A stretch of 64,000 nt of DNA from Paenibacillus sp. FSL R10-2782 (GCF_038592985.1 NZ_CP151951.1:5496501-5560500), one strand, 5' to 3'. Counted from the first letter of the stretch, positions 27,801 through 36,980 are shown. Notes: a model not told the origin generated them from the sequence alone. Numbers and translations: made by a program.

Positions 27801-28655
27801 ATGTATGGTAAAGAAAAATATGATGAGATCGAAATTCCGTCCAGTCTTTCAGAAGTGATTCAGGATGCTCGCAAGCGTGCACATAAAATGAAACGGAATA
27901 GACGAGTGTGGCGCGGTTCTTCTTTGGTTGCGGCCTGCGCGGCTATGGTCATTACAGTTAATGTGCCAACCGTAGCTCTGGCGCTGTCTGATGTACCAAT
28001 CATCGGGTCTGTCGTGAAAATCTTTCAAATAGGCGGCGGGGGACAATCCACAGATGGGGCAGTCGCAACAACCAAACAGGAAAGCGACTCGTTAAGCATT
28101 CATTTCAAGATCGATGGCAATCAGCTTGCGTCTGCTCCAGCCTACACCGTAGAGCGACTTGCAGGTCCAGATCGGCTAGTTTTCACCTTTAACGGAGTAC
28201 GTGAGCTTGATTATGTCAAAATGGAGAAGGATATTCGAGCTCTTAATTATGTGAAAGATGTATATCGTAATATTATTCTGGATGATTCGGCAGTCCGCTT
28301 TGTAATTGAGCTTAAGGAGAATGTGGATTATTCCGTATCAGAGTATAAAGATCCTGGCTACATCCAGCTTAAGCTGTTCTCTGCTGCAAACCGTTCGCAG
28401 CCGCGAGAGTTGTTCTTTGTGCGAAGTGAGGACATGGAAGAGGGGGAAGCACTGGCCATGCTGGCCGAACAGTTTCATGATAAAGGAAGCAGCATGGTTA
28501 AAACCCGCACTGGCAAGTTTGTAGTGGTAATAGGTGGATTTGACAATCTGGCGCAAGCAGAAACGCTGTTACAGCAAATGAAACAGCAAAAAGAAGAGGA
28601 GGCTGTAAGCCAGCTTTATGTAGCCCATTGGATGAGTAACGCTAACCCAAAATAG
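27801..28655 (+). CDS. Membrane-anchored anti-sigma factor with SPOR-like C-terminus
   Basis: 284 residues. A short cytoplasmic N-terminus (IEIPSSLSEVIQDARKRAHK) should bind the sigma factor; one membrane segment follows (SSLVAACAAMVITVNVPTVA, about residues 39-58). The extracellular part has a strand-rich AMIN-like segment (DRLVFTFNGVRELDYVKM) and a C-terminal SPOR-like fold (ELFFVRSEDMEEGEALAMLA, then KFVVVIGGFDNLAQAETLL). The ATG at 27801 with GAAGG upstream is preferred; a TTG at 27792 overlapping the sigma stop is possible. The outer domains suggest sensing of cell wall or surface state, an inference. Confidence 0.8.
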   Translation: MYGKEKYDEIEIPSSLSEVIQDARKRAHKMKRNRRVWRGSSLVAACAAMVITVNVPTVALALSDVPIIGSVVKIFQIGGGGQSTDGAVATTKQESDSLSIHFKIDGNQLASAPAYTVERLAGPDRLVFTFNGVRELDYVKMEKDIRALNYVKDVYRNIILDDSAVRFVIELKENVDYSVSEYKDPGYIQLKLFSAANRSQPRELFFVRSEDMEEGEALAMLAEQFHDKGSSMVKTRTGKFVVVIGGFDNLAQAETLLQQMKQQKEEEAVSQLYVAHWMSNANPK

Positions 28656-28759
28656 TAGTTTGATCCCTACCCTACTTATAAAAGACCTACACCCTCAAAA
28701 CCCGCTGCTCTAGAATGCTTCAAAATAGTCGAGGCATACATGGAAAAATTGAATTTTTG

Positions 28760-28794
28760 AAACCGTTAATCTGAAAATGATCGACGGTTTTTTG
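28760..28794 (+). terminator. Terminator of the sigma/anti-sigma operon
   Basis: AAACCGT pairs with ACGGTTT around a 17-base loop and six T follow, 105 bp after the anti-sigma stop. Confidence 0.7.
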
Positions 28795-29204
28795 TTCCCT
28801 TCTATTTGTTATGCGATTATAATCCCCATGAACAAAATGTTTGGCCGGAATTGTTTGTAAATAAAATTTTCAAATTTCTTCATATTTCCCTAGGGGAGAT
28901 CTTTACTCCCCCCCCTTTAGGAAAGAACTCTCGAAGCAAACCGTTCGCATTCTCATTCGACCCTCTTTGCCAGGAAGAGTATGGGTCAGCAAAGTAGATC
29001 TGCACGCCATGTGTGGTTTCCAGGTTCGCGTAACAAGCGAATTCTTTACCTCCGCTGTTTGAAACGCCCTAACAGATTACAATCCGTCTTTAAAAAAGTT
29101 GTGTTTGAAAGGATAACTAAGCCTTATAGGAATCTGCTCCTGGCCGCAGATTGCCCTCGAAATACTGGTTTCGTTGCAAAAAAGGGGGGGGGTAAAAACT
29201 TGCC
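28795..29204. other. Gene-free cassette end with C8 and G9 tracts
   Basis: No gene recognised. A run of eight C near 28909-28916 and nine G near 29184-29192 stand 270 bp apart. TAAAAACTTGCC at 29193-29204 is the usual arm before the attachment core. Confidence 0.4.
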
Positions 29205-29225
29205 TTACTTATGATATGGTTCAAT
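29205..29225 (-). repeat. rlmH-3'-end-like attachment core, copy 6
   Basis: TTACTTATGATATGGTTCA; 16 of 21 bases match the rlmH end. AAAAACTTGCC on the left; the right arm is lost. It bounds the Tet-type GTPase cassette. Confidence 0.8.
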
Positions 29226-29303
29226 GAATCTTCTCAACAGCACATTATTAGATTTACTACTCACGATAATTTCTTAGTTGCTTAGTTTCCTAATAGAGAT
29301 CAT

Positions 29304-31268
29304 TCAAGGTTCTAATTCAAGGTGCATCTTGGCTTCCGCCTCATCCCATGGCACCGAGTAACCCGCCCCCTTGGCGCAAAAGATGGAGGAGGATGTATAC
29401 AGTGGATCCGCCCCTTTGTGGTAGCCCATCCGTTCTATGACTTCCTCCGTATTATGGCAGCGGTCGTAGCCGCTGAACACGCAACGGATACTGCCTCGTC
29501 CATGCGTAAAGGATGCAAATTCGGCACTGTAGTTCATGAAAGTCGACACGGGCACCCTGCCCGTGACCACCGCTTGCGTTCCGGTTGTCTGCGGCGGATT
29601 AAAAATACCTGAAGCACGCTGAATATCGGACAGTACCCTGCCCATTTCATCGATAGCGACCTTGATTTTGAAATCGTAATAGGGCTCCAACAGCACGTTG
29701 TCCGCCTTCTCCAGACCCTGCCGTAGTGCTCGAAAGGCAGCCTCACGAAAATCGCCGCCATGGGTATGTTCTTTATGCGCGCGGCCCCTCAGTAGCGTAA
29801 TGTTCACGTCGGTGACCGGCATGCCAGTCAGCAGTCCGTGATGCTCCCGTTCGTAGAGATGATTCCGAATCAGATTCTGATAGCTGACATTCAGATCATC
29901 GGCATGACATCTGCTATCGAACATGATGCCGTTGCCCCTTTCTCCCGGTTCAATCAGCAGATGCACTTCCGCATAATGCCTGAGCGGTTCGAAGTGGCCG
30001 TACCCTTTCACAGCCGATTGAATCGTTTCCTTATACAAGATTTCCGGTTGTCCAAAAGAGATAGCAAAGCCAAACCGCTCTCTAACAAGCTGCTCCAGCA
30101 CTTCCAGTTGAATCAATCCCATGACGCGGATAGAAATCTCCTGCAGTTTCTCATCCCAAACGACGTTCAGAGACGGCTCCTCCGCCTCCAGCTTGCGAAA
30201 AGCACCGAGCACCTTCTGTACATGTATCGAGTTGTCGAATAATACCTTCGATTGTAACGTCGGCTCCGAATCGTAAGCTAACTTGTCTGATATCGCCCCC
30301 AAGCCTTGTCCAGCCCCGGCGGCGGACAAGCCAGTAACCGCAAACAAATCGCCAGCTTCCACTTGCTCCACTGGCTGCGATTTAAGGCCGTTAAACAAGA
30401 AGAGCCGCGTAACTTTTTCGTCATATTGAACCCCGCCGCTCTCGTAACTAAGCTGTTCTCTCACCTTCAGCCGACCACCCAGCGCCTTAATGAACGTGAG
30501 TCTCGCTCCGCCTGCATCGTGCCGAATTTTATAAACCCTCCCCTGGAACGAAGCATTCTCGTCATAAGTGGTTGTCGTCAGCAGATGTAGCTGATCCAGA
30601 AATTCAATGACGCCTGTATCCTGAAGCGCAGAGCCGTAAGCACAGGTGAAGAGATGACCCGCCGCTATCATCCTCTGCAAAGCCTCCAGCCAGAAGCCGG
30701 AATCCTCTCTCCCCTCCAGGAATGCTTCCAGCAAGGCTTCGTCCCGCTCCGCCATGGTCTCCCGCAGCGGCTCGCCGACTATGCCTTCAGCGAAGCTCTG
30801 TGTAATGCAGCATACTTCCCCCGTCAACTGCTGACGGATATCCGCCTCGGTTCTGCCTGCATCCGCGCCGATCCGATCTGTCTTGTTGATAAAGAAGAAC
30901 GTCGGAATCCGATGCTTGCGCAGCAGCTGCCAGACCGTCTCCGTATGGCCCTGGACACCTTCAACTGCGCTTACAATCAGGATGGCATAATCAATGACCT
31001 GAATCGCCCGCTCCATCTCCGGGGAGAAATCGACGTGTCCGGGCGTGTCTATCAAATAATAGCTGTCTCCTTTATATTCAATTACCGCCTGATCTGCAAA
31101 CACCGTAATGCCCCTTGCCCGCTCAATGTCGTGGCTGTCCAGAAACGCATCCTGATGATCCACCCGCCCCCGCGACCGGATACTGTTCGTATGGTACAGT
31201 AGCTGTTCCGCAAAAGTTGTCTTACCTGCATCCACATGGGCGAACAGGCCAATCGTTAGTCGCTTCAT
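29304..31268 (-). CDS. Tetracycline-resistance-type ribosomal protection GTPase (EF-G-like)
   Basis: A 654-residue translational GTPase of the TetM/TetB(P)/OtrA type. G1 is AHVDAGKTT (residues 10-18), G2 RGITVFAD, G3 LIDTPGHVDF and G4 FINKTDRIGAD; EF-G-like domains II-V follow, with the RPP-type C-terminus ending ..GYSVPWDEAEAKM. Length fits RPPs (about 640-660), shorter than EF-G. Proteins of this kind bind the ribosome and expel tetracycline. The sequence is not classical Tet(M), so whether it confers resistance needs testing. It is the only gene between the cores at 29205 and 31685. Confidence 0.82.
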   Translation of the reverse strand: MKRLTIGLFAHVDAGKTTFAEQLLYHTNSIRSRGRVDHQDAFLDSHDIERARGITVFADQAVIEYKGDSYYLIDTPGHVDFSPEMERAIQVIDYAILIVSAVEGVQGHTETVWQLLRKHRIPTFFFINKTDRIGADAGRTEADIRQQLTGEVCCITQSFAEGIVGEPLRETMAERDEALLEAFLEGREDSGFWLEALQRMIAAGHLFTCAYGSALQDTGVIEFLDQLHLLTTTTYDENASFQGRVYKIRHDAGGARLTFIKALGGRLKVREQLSYESGGVQYDEKVTRLFLFNGLKSQPVEQVEAGDLFAVTGLSAAGAGQGLGAISDKLAYDSEPTLQSKVLFDNSIHVQKVLGAFRKLEAEEPSLNVVWDEKLQEISIRVMGLIQLEVLEQLVRERFGFAISFGQPEILYKETIQSAVKGYGHFEPLRHYAEVHLLIEPGERGNGIMFDSRCHADDLNVSYQNLIRNHLYEREHHGLLTGMPVTDVNITLLRGRAHKEHTHGGDFREAAFRALRQGLEKADNVLLEPYYDFKIKVAIDEMGRVLSDIQRASGIFNPPQTTGTQAVVTGRVPVSTFMNYSAEFASFTHGRGSIRCVFSGYDRCHNTEEVIERMGYHKGADPLYTSSSIFCAKGAGYSVPWDEAEAKMHLELEP

Positions 31269-31684
31269 AGAATCCCACTTTCAACGCTTCTTGTTGATAC
31301 TGCTCATTTTATTAAAGCATAGAAATCGGGAGAGAGGGTCTTTTTTCATAGGCGGAAGATAAAAGCAACGAGTTACATTTATGTTGAGCGATTTCTCCAG
31401 ATTAAAATATAATTAATGTACTATCGCTTAAACGGAACCTTGAAACTGATTTACCGCTTGCATGAAGGAAACTTTCCTCAAACATACCTTTAAAGTGAGC
31501 TTGGCAAGTTCAGAGATTGATGCGATGATTTCGGAGAACTATCTCGAATGCAGTCTTTACAGGCACCGAATCTACACCATTCTAATCTGTATTAGTAATG
31601 TAAAAGAAAGACGGCAGTCAACGAAAAAGTTGAAGACTGCCGCTTTTTATAGTCCTGATAAATTTCGCAATTTCAAGTTTCGCC
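31269..31684. other. Upstream region of the GTPase gene and cassette end
   Basis: No gene. It should hold the GTPase promoter and possibly leader; a plus-strand terminator lies at 31609 and AAGTTTCGCC at 31675 is the weakened arm before the core. No leader peptide was made out. Confidence 0.4.
31609..31648 (+). terminator. Rho-independent terminator near cassette end
   Basis: CGGCAGTC (31612-31619) pairs with GACTGCCG (31635-31642), followed by CTTTTT. It faces rlmH, so it would stop plus-strand transcripts leaving the GTPase cassette. Confidence 0.7.
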
Positions 31685-31705
31685 CTACTTATGATACGGT
31701 TCACC
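31685..31705 (-). repeat. rlmH-3'-end-like attachment core, copy 7
   Basis: 18 of 21 bases match the rlmH end, with the full right arm GCGCTGTTTGTAACGGCAAG. One of the best kept copies. Confidence 0.88.
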
Positions 31706-31797
31706 GCGCTGTTTGTAACGGCAAGTGTATTGAAAAAAGTCGATCCCTGCTAGGATGGACTTCCTCATTACGAACAAAATCATGTAGCGAGAAAGCA

Positions 31798-31869
31798 TCA
31801 TTTGGGCACTTGTACTTGAAAAGGAGTGTGCGCCAGATGCTCTGCTAACTGATTAACGTTGATTTTCAC
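31798..31869 (-). CDS. Possible 23-residue peptide or gene remnant in the 306-bp cassette
   Basis: TGAGGTATACAAT precedes a GTG at 31869; the product starts MKINVNQLAEHLAHTPFQVQ and ends three residues later. Either a very small gene or the first codons of a gene lost by deletion. It is the only frame with a good ribosome site in this cassette. Confidence 0.3.
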   Translation of the reverse strand: MKINVNQLAEHLAHTPFQVQVPK

Positions 31870-31990
31870 ATTGTATACCTCATTTCAATAGTAATCGACC
31901 GTTATAGCGAACTCCTTTCTGCTCAAGCATTAGAAATAATATTTTCACAAATAACGCCTTCACGTTCCTTTTTCAATCAAAGTTTATTAG

Positions 31991-32011
31991 TTATTTATGG
32001 TACGGCTCTCC
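31991..32011 (-). repeat. rlmH-3'-end-like attachment core, copy 8
   Basis: 19 of 21 bases match the rlmH end; right arm GCGCTGTCTGTAACGGCAG, followed by a GGCCGTCC/GGATGGCC hairpin. Confidence 0.88.
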
Positions 32012-32033
32012 GCGCTGTCTGTAACGGCAGTTT

Positions 32034-32201
32034 TTAGGCCGTCCCTTGCTGGATGGCCATTGAACGTGTCTCGTTAACGAAATGCTTAATCAGTTGACTC
32101 TCTGGGAACACCGAGTATTTCCGATGCTGCTTCCATTTCATAGAGTTTTGTTCATCGGAATAATCTTCAAACTTTATTTTTTTGTTGTCTTCTGCAAACA
32201 T
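32034..32201 (-). CDS. Short unidentified frame, possible remnant
   Basis: 55 codons (MFAEDNKKIKFEDYSDEQNS, then WKQHRKYSVFPESQLIKHFV) that read like real protein but with only a weak GGAT site upstream and a stop inside the cassette-end hairpin. No family recognised. It may be the C-terminal piece of a lost gene. Confidence 0.3.
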   Translation of the reverse strand: MFAEDNKKIKFEDYSDEQNSMKWKQHRKYSVFPESQLIKHFVNETRSMAIQQGTA

Positions 32202-32428
32202 CGATCCAATGGTTAGTAGCTACACGAAAAAGATACGACTTTGGGTGCAATATTTGTGCGCGAATGGAAAGGGAAGACAAACGGGTAATCTAAACAAATG
32301 ATCGTTATACTCTTTTCGTTCGTTTGGAACCGGTTCAAGAAAATTTTGGGACATATATCATATTCGTGACCCAGTACCATGACCCCTTTTCGAGGGGTCA
32401 TTTTCATTTTCAGGAGGGATGTATGAAT

Positions 32429-32699
32429 GCGGATCATCAAGACCCCGGTGTACGTCGGGAAAATCAGGTACAACGTGCGGGACGAGGCTTGGAGCACACC
32501 GCGTCCGGACACGCTCAAGGATGGCACTGTCGTCAACCGAAGGTACTACGTATGCAATAGCTTCCGCAGCCGTAGAAGCCGAGTTTGCAGTTCGAACTCC
32601 GTCCGAGCCGACATGGTCGAGAGCTTTGTCTTCGAGCGACTTGCTGAGGTCGTCCAGAAACCATATGCTCCCGCAAATAAATTGAATAATACGATTTGA
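32429..32699 (+). pseudogene. Relic of a large serine recombinase with internal deletion
   Basis: The start (RIIKTPVYVGKIRYNVRDEA) is the end of the recombinase domain; it then jumps into the zinc-ribbon region (DTLKDGTVVNRRYYVCNSFR, RVCSSNSVRADMVE), which aligns with 46806-46950 of the better kept relic. The first two zinc-ribbon cysteines fall in the deletion. Catalytic N-terminus and C-terminal coiled coil are missing. GC-rich against an AT-rich background. A TGACCCC/GGGGTCA terminator stands at 32379-32399 just upstream. Confidence 0.8.
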
Positions 32700-32756
32700 A
32701 TACTCATCCCAAAGATAATCTTTATTTTCAATAATTAATTTTGGGATTTCCCATGA

Positions 32757-32832
32757 CCAAAAAAGAGCGACAAGCATAGATGCAAGATCATTAAACTAAC
32801 TAATGATTTCAATCTATACGGTCGCTCTTTAT
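32757..32832. terminator. Long bidirectional terminator hairpin
   Basis: AAAGAGCGAC (32762-32771) pairs with GTCGCTCTTT (32821-32830) and the interior pairs further (GATCATTA/TAATGAT). Six T follow on the minus strand, ending the TetR transcript. Confidence 0.75.
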
Positions 32833-32843
32833 GCTCGTATTAT

Positions 32844-33482
32844 TTATTTTTGTGGCTTTACAAAATTTAAAATCATATTCATTGTATTTTGCAAAACAAC
32901 GGAAGTCTTTACTTTTTGGTCAAGCTGCAGCAGCTTGCTACGTAATAGATTACGCTGTAGAGATGCCATAACTATGTTACTGATCGTATATCCAATTTCT
33001 CTAGCGTCAATATCCTGCCGCATAGATCCATCTTGTATACCAGCTTGGATTAGCGAGACAAAAGGATGTGCTCCACTTTGCAAAAACGATCGAAACTGCT
33101 GCTCTAGCTCCGGAGTAGGATAGTTATTTAGATATAATGTATCAAACATAGCAGTAAATCGAATCGTCTCCATGTTTTTATCAGCATCTAATAACTGCTT
33201 TTTAAGCATGTACTCAAGCTTTTCATAGCTATTGTTACCTTTTAATTTGGTCTCTTTATTATTATCCACCCAACCCGATAATATATCTATTTGCACTTGA
33301 AAAATAATTTCATCTAATGAAGTGAAATATTTATATAGCGTCACTTTACTGATGCCACATGCCGCTACAATATCTTTTAGGGTTACTTCGGTTAAGCTTC
33401 GCTCAATGAACAGCTTCTTCGAGGTCTGGATAATATCTTCCCTTCTTTGGTTTCTGTGTTGCTCCAGATTATCTTTCCACAT
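32844..33482 (-). CDS. TetR-family transcriptional regulator
   Basis: 212 residues: N-terminal TetR helix-turn-helix (EVTLKDIVAACGISKVTLYKYF, about 32-53, quoted in part) and a helical ligand domain. It is the last gene of the AT-rich minus-strand module and is separated from the phosphatase by 250 bp, so it may be transcribed alone. It could repress the importer operon; no operator was identified. Confidence 0.88.
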   Translation of the reverse strand: MWKDNLEQHRNQRREDIIQTSKKLFIERSLTEVTLKDIVAACGISKVTLYKYFTSLDEIIFQVQIDILSGWVDNNKETKLKGNNSYEKLEYMLKKQLLDADKNMETIRFTAMFDTLYLNNYPTPELEQQFRSFLQSGAHPFVSLIQAGIQDGSMRQDIDAREIGYTISNIVMASLQRNLLRSKLLQLDQKVKTSVVLQNTMNMILNFVKPQK

Positions 33483-33734
33483 TATGTAGAATACCCCCCT
33501 TTCCTGGTTAAATATAAATAAAGACCTTTTATTTACAATTATCTGTATGTCATAGTATATGCTTTAGAACTGAAAAAGATTCGCGCAGTTCATCTATGTT
33601 GCACCCGCCAGCGTATTCAATCGAATTATGCAAAATGCTATGAATAGAATGCTCGCCTAACCTTTATCTAGAGTATATTACAACCTATTTCTAGATACAA
33701 AGTTTAGCGAGCACCCTACATATTATTGTGTTGA

Positions 33735-34517
33735 TTACTCCAAATATATAGATTTTAAAAGTGCTTGTTTATCTGGTGTTAGCTCTAATGCTACCTCTAT
33801 ATATTGATTTAATGAGCCGTATTGTTTCACGGCTTCTTCAAAGGCTGTATCCAGATAATTGGGTTCTACTAGCATCATTTCTGAAATAATACTAAGCTCC
33901 TCTACATCTCCAATAGCTTCTTTAATAGCAGCAATCCATTGCTTATTTGCTTCAAGTCGATTTTGATTGCTTCGCAAGTAATCCTCTCTAATCATACTAA
34001 GAGGTACACCTAATACGTGTAATAATATCGCTGCTGCAAAACCGGTACGATCCTTACCAGCAGTACAATGCCAGAGTACAGGCTTGCCGTTAGCTTCTAA
34101 CAGTAAATGAAAAAAGCGTTTATAAGCATCTTTAGCTTTAGGAGTAGAAATAAATTGCTTATACGCTCCAAGTAGTAACGAGCCTTGTTTTGCAGCCTCC
34201 CCCATACTTTTAATGTACGAAAACATTTCTTGCGGATTTACAGATCCGCCTAGTGCAGGCAAACTAATACCTACAGCCTTACCAATGGTTGGATTTGGCT
34301 TTTGCTGCTGCTCACTTTCTGTTCGAAAGTCTACGATATAGTGAATCTCTATTTCTTCTAGCAGTTGTAGATCATTTTCATTAAGTGCATACAGTTCACC
34401 TGAGCGAAACAAAAGCCCATTTTTAATAACTTTACTGTCTGTTGTGTAGTATCCGCCAAGCTGTCGAAGATTGGCTCTGTATTCTAAATCGTTCCATTGC
34501 TGATGGATCTGCGTCAT
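33735..34517 (-). CDS. Tyrosine/lipid phosphatase (Y_phosphatase3, MptpB-like)
   Basis: 260 residues. The P-loop is HCTAGKDRTG with the nucleophile Cys151 and Arg157; NLRQLGGY near residue 16 is typical of the DSP/LPP family related to MptpB. The extra Lys/Asp in the P-loop favours phosphoinositide or multi-specific activity in this family. It lies 100 bp downstream of a metallophosphoesterase gene; two phosphatases beside an importer suggest use of a phosphorylated nutrient. Confidence 0.85.
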   Translation of the reverse strand: MTQIHQQWNDLEYRANLRQLGGYYTTDSKVIKNGLLFRSGELYALNENDLQLLEEIEIHYIVDFRTESEQQQKPNPTIGKAVGISLPALGGSVNPQEMFSYIKSMGEAAKQGSLLLGAYKQFISTPKAKDAYKRFFHLLLEANGKPVLWHCTAGKDRTGFAAAILLHVLGVPLSMIREDYLRSNQNRLEANKQWIAAIKEAIGDVEELSIISEMMLVEPNYLDTAFEEAVKQYGSLNQYIEVALELTPDKQALLKSIYLE

Positions 34518-34619
34518 CTTATCACCTACTATTTCATAAGTTGTGGTCAGAGCGTTTAAATGCTATAAGCTAGATATAAGCATTTAGTTGAAATATAGTT
34601 TACAAATAGCGGGTGATAA

Positions 34620-35438
34620 CTAGTGTTTACCTGATAGAGCAGAAATAGGTATTTTCATATATTCACCACGAGGACGTGGCAAATCAATATATTTAGCTGT
34701 TACACCATCCTCATGAACAGTAACAACACTATAACCACACAAGTCAACAAAGCTAATATGCTCTTTATTTCCAGTAAACTCTGCTGTGAACGAAGTACCA
34801 GCTGCCGCAATATGCAAAACATCGTTATAATTCGCAAAATAATTGGAGTGAATATGTCCAGAGAAAACACCAACGACGTCAGTTCCACTAATCGCTTGCA
34901 TGACATCATTACGATTTTCTACTAGCATGCCAGGTAAAGTATAATCGCCCAAATAAATAAGCGGGTGATGCAGAGCAATAACAGTACCTTTAACTGCAGG
35001 CTCTTCTAGCTGTTGTTGTAACCACACTAATTGCGTCTCATCAATGATCCCCCCTGGTTGCCCTGGGATTTGGGAATTTAAACCGATAATACGTAGCCCC
35101 TCTACATGCTGAGAATAGTAATATTTATCAGATGATGGATCTTCACCCAGGTACCCTTCTCTAAATGCAGGTAAATGATCATGGTTGCCTAACACGACAT
35201 AAATAGGTACGCCTAGCTCCTCAGATGCCTTATTAAAAAGTGAGCGGATAAAACGGTAATCCTCAACATCTCCTTCATGCGAAATATCCCCTGTAATAAG
35301 TACAAATGAAGGCTTTACATTCGTTTCTTGAATATGACGAAATGCTTGCTCTACTTTTTCAGCATGGTGAGCAATTGGAAACTGTTTTGCATTTCCCGGA
35401 GCGTTAATATGTGTATCTGTAATGTGTATAAATTTCAT
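34620..35438 (-). CDS. Calcineurin-like metallophosphoesterase
   Basis: 272 residues with all blocks of the dimetal phosphoesterases: ITDTHINAP (D-x-H), LITGDISHEG, VLGNHDHLP, ALHHPLIYLG and FSGHIHSNYF. Closest in style to cyclic-nucleotide or glycerophosphodiester phosphodiesterases (CpdA/GpdQ type). Cytoplasmic, no signal peptide. It lies 18 bp after the substrate-binding protein gene, so it is part of the importer operon and probably acts on the imported compound. Confidence 0.88.
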   Translation of the reverse strand: MKFIHITDTHINAPGNAKQFPIAHHAEKVEQAFRHIQETNVKPSFVLITGDISHEGDVEDYRFIRSLFNKASEELGVPIYVVLGNHDHLPAFREGYLGEDPSSDKYYYSQHVEGLRIIGLNSQIPGQPGGIIDETQLVWLQQQLEEPAVKGTVIALHHPLIYLGDYTLPGMLVENRNDVMQAISGTDVVGVFSGHIHSNYFANYNDVLHIAAAGTSFTAEFTGNKEHISFVDLCGYSVVTVHEDGVTAKYIDLPRPRGEYMKIPISALSGKH

Positions 35439-35456
35439 AATCTTTTGATCCTCTCT

Positions 35457-36980
35457 TTATTTAGTCTGTGCCCATTCATCTAATTGCTTTTGTTTTTCAG
35501 CAATAATTTTATCAACACCAGATGCCTTCAATTTTTCGATAAACGTAGGAAGATTTTCCACAGGGTCTAGCGTTCCAGTTTCTAATCCAAGACGAAATTC
35601 AGACATAACATTATTTACTGCAGCTACCTCTGTCTTCACATTATCTACATGGAATAAGAATCCAAGCGCTTTTGATTGTGTAGCAGATTTGTTAAAGTCA
35701 TCAATTTTTTTGTAGATATCTGGCTTCTCAGTTGACCATGTATAGGAAAGGAATTGATTCCCGAACATATAAGGCGTATTAAAATTGTATCCAATGTTTT
35801 TCAAGTCAACAGCTGGTGGATAGTCAATAACGTTGTCAGATGTTTTTACATAGTGCTTGTCCTGAATCCCCCATGCCAATAAGTTGTAAAAGTCCTTATC
35901 TGAATAAAGCAAATTTAATACCATCATTGCTCTTTCAGGATCACTGGAGTTTTCAGGTATAGACCACATTAAAGAATCAATAAGATCCGTAGTTGTATGA
36001 GCTTCCGTTAGAGGAACAGATACAAATTCCACACCTAATCTTCTTGAATTTTCTTGGTCAGAGCCAGGCTTCATATTAGAAAGGAAAGAAAATGCCTTTC
36101 CTGCTTTAATTATTTCTCTTCCATCCTGCTTACTAGTAGCAGCATCCTTTAATACATATCCATTTTGATACCAGCTTCTAAGTAGCTTAAGCTGATTTGC
36201 ATACTCTTCTGTTTCAAACCAATTCACAACTTTTAAGCCATTATCATAATGAGGCAAGACACCAATTCCATCACCTAGAGAATCATAGGTCGTATATCCA
36301 GCAGTAAATGGAGCAGTACCTGGATTTTTTGCGACTAATGGCACGACATCAGGCTCATTCTTCTTGATGATTTCAAAAACACCGTCTAGATCATTAATCG
36401 TTTTTATTTTGGTTAGATCAATTTTATATTTGTCCACGAGGTCTTTACGCATATTAATCCCATAATAAGCAGCCATATCACGGACATTGGGAACTGCGTA
36501 TTTTTCTCCGTTGATTTGAGAGGCTTCGAGCTGATAAGGAGCAAGTGCGCTTTTAATACCAGTACCGTATTTATCTAATAACTCATTAAGTGGTCTAAGC
36601 TGCCCCTTCGCTACCTGTGATGCATAGTTAAACAAAGTTGAAGTAAACATAAGGTCCACTTTCTCATTACCGACAAGCATTAAATTAGTTTGTTGCGCCC
36701 AAGCACTTAGACTAATAGGCATTAGCTTTACTGTTGCGTTAAATTTTTCTTTCGTGATTTTGCTCATTTCATCCTGTACTGCTTGTAAATCGGTTTGGTC
36801 ATTTCCATAAAATGCGATAACTACCTCATACGGCTTAAGATTTTCACCCGCTGCATGGGATGAATCATTCGAATTGGCATGGTCCATGTTGCCATTACCA
36901 TTTTTGCTACTACACCCTCCAAGCAGCATAACTGTTGAAATTACAATTAATAACGTGGTAATAAAGCTCTTCCTTCTCAT
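35457..36980 (-). CDS. ABC-type sugar-family substrate-binding lipoprotein
   Basis: 507 residues with a lipoprotein signal: LLIVISTVMLLGGCSS, Cys at about residue 23 for lipidation. The rest is a large extracellular binding protein of the LipO/YtcQ type found with LplB/YtcP permeases in Paenibacillus. It captures the substrate outside the membrane for the two permeases encoded upstream. No ATPase gene is present; this class commonly shares a general ATPase such as MsmX. Confidence 0.88.
   Translation of the reverse strand: MRRKSFITTLLIVISTVMLLGGCSSKNGNGNMDHANSNDSSHAAGENLKPYEVVIAFYGNDQTDLQAVQDEMSKITKEKFNATVKLMPISLSAWAQQTNLMLVGNEKVDLMFTSTLFNYASQVAKGQLRPLNELLDKYGTGIKSALAPYQLEASQINGEKYAVPNVRDMAAYYGINMRKDLVDKYKIDLTKIKTINDLDGVFEIIKKNEPDVVPLVAKNPGTAPFTAGYTTYDSLGDGIGVLPHYDNGLKVVNWFETEEYANQLKLLRSWYQNGYVLKDAATSKQDGREIIKAGKAFSFLSNMKPGSDQENSRRLGVEFVSVPLTEAHTTTDLIDSLMWSIPENSSDPERAMMVLNLLYSDKDFYNLLAWGIQDKHYVKTSDNVIDYPPAVDLKNIGYNFNTPYMFGNQFLSYTWSTEKPDIYKKIDDFNKSATQSKALGFLFHVDNVKTEVAAVNNVMSEFRLGLETGTLDPVENLPTFIEKLKASGVDKIIAEKQKQLDEWAQTK

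Noticed and set aside
28981..29214. 77-codon plus-strand frame before the core at 29205
   Set aside because: No ribosome site, basic and Arg-rich composition, crosses the G9 tract; no family.
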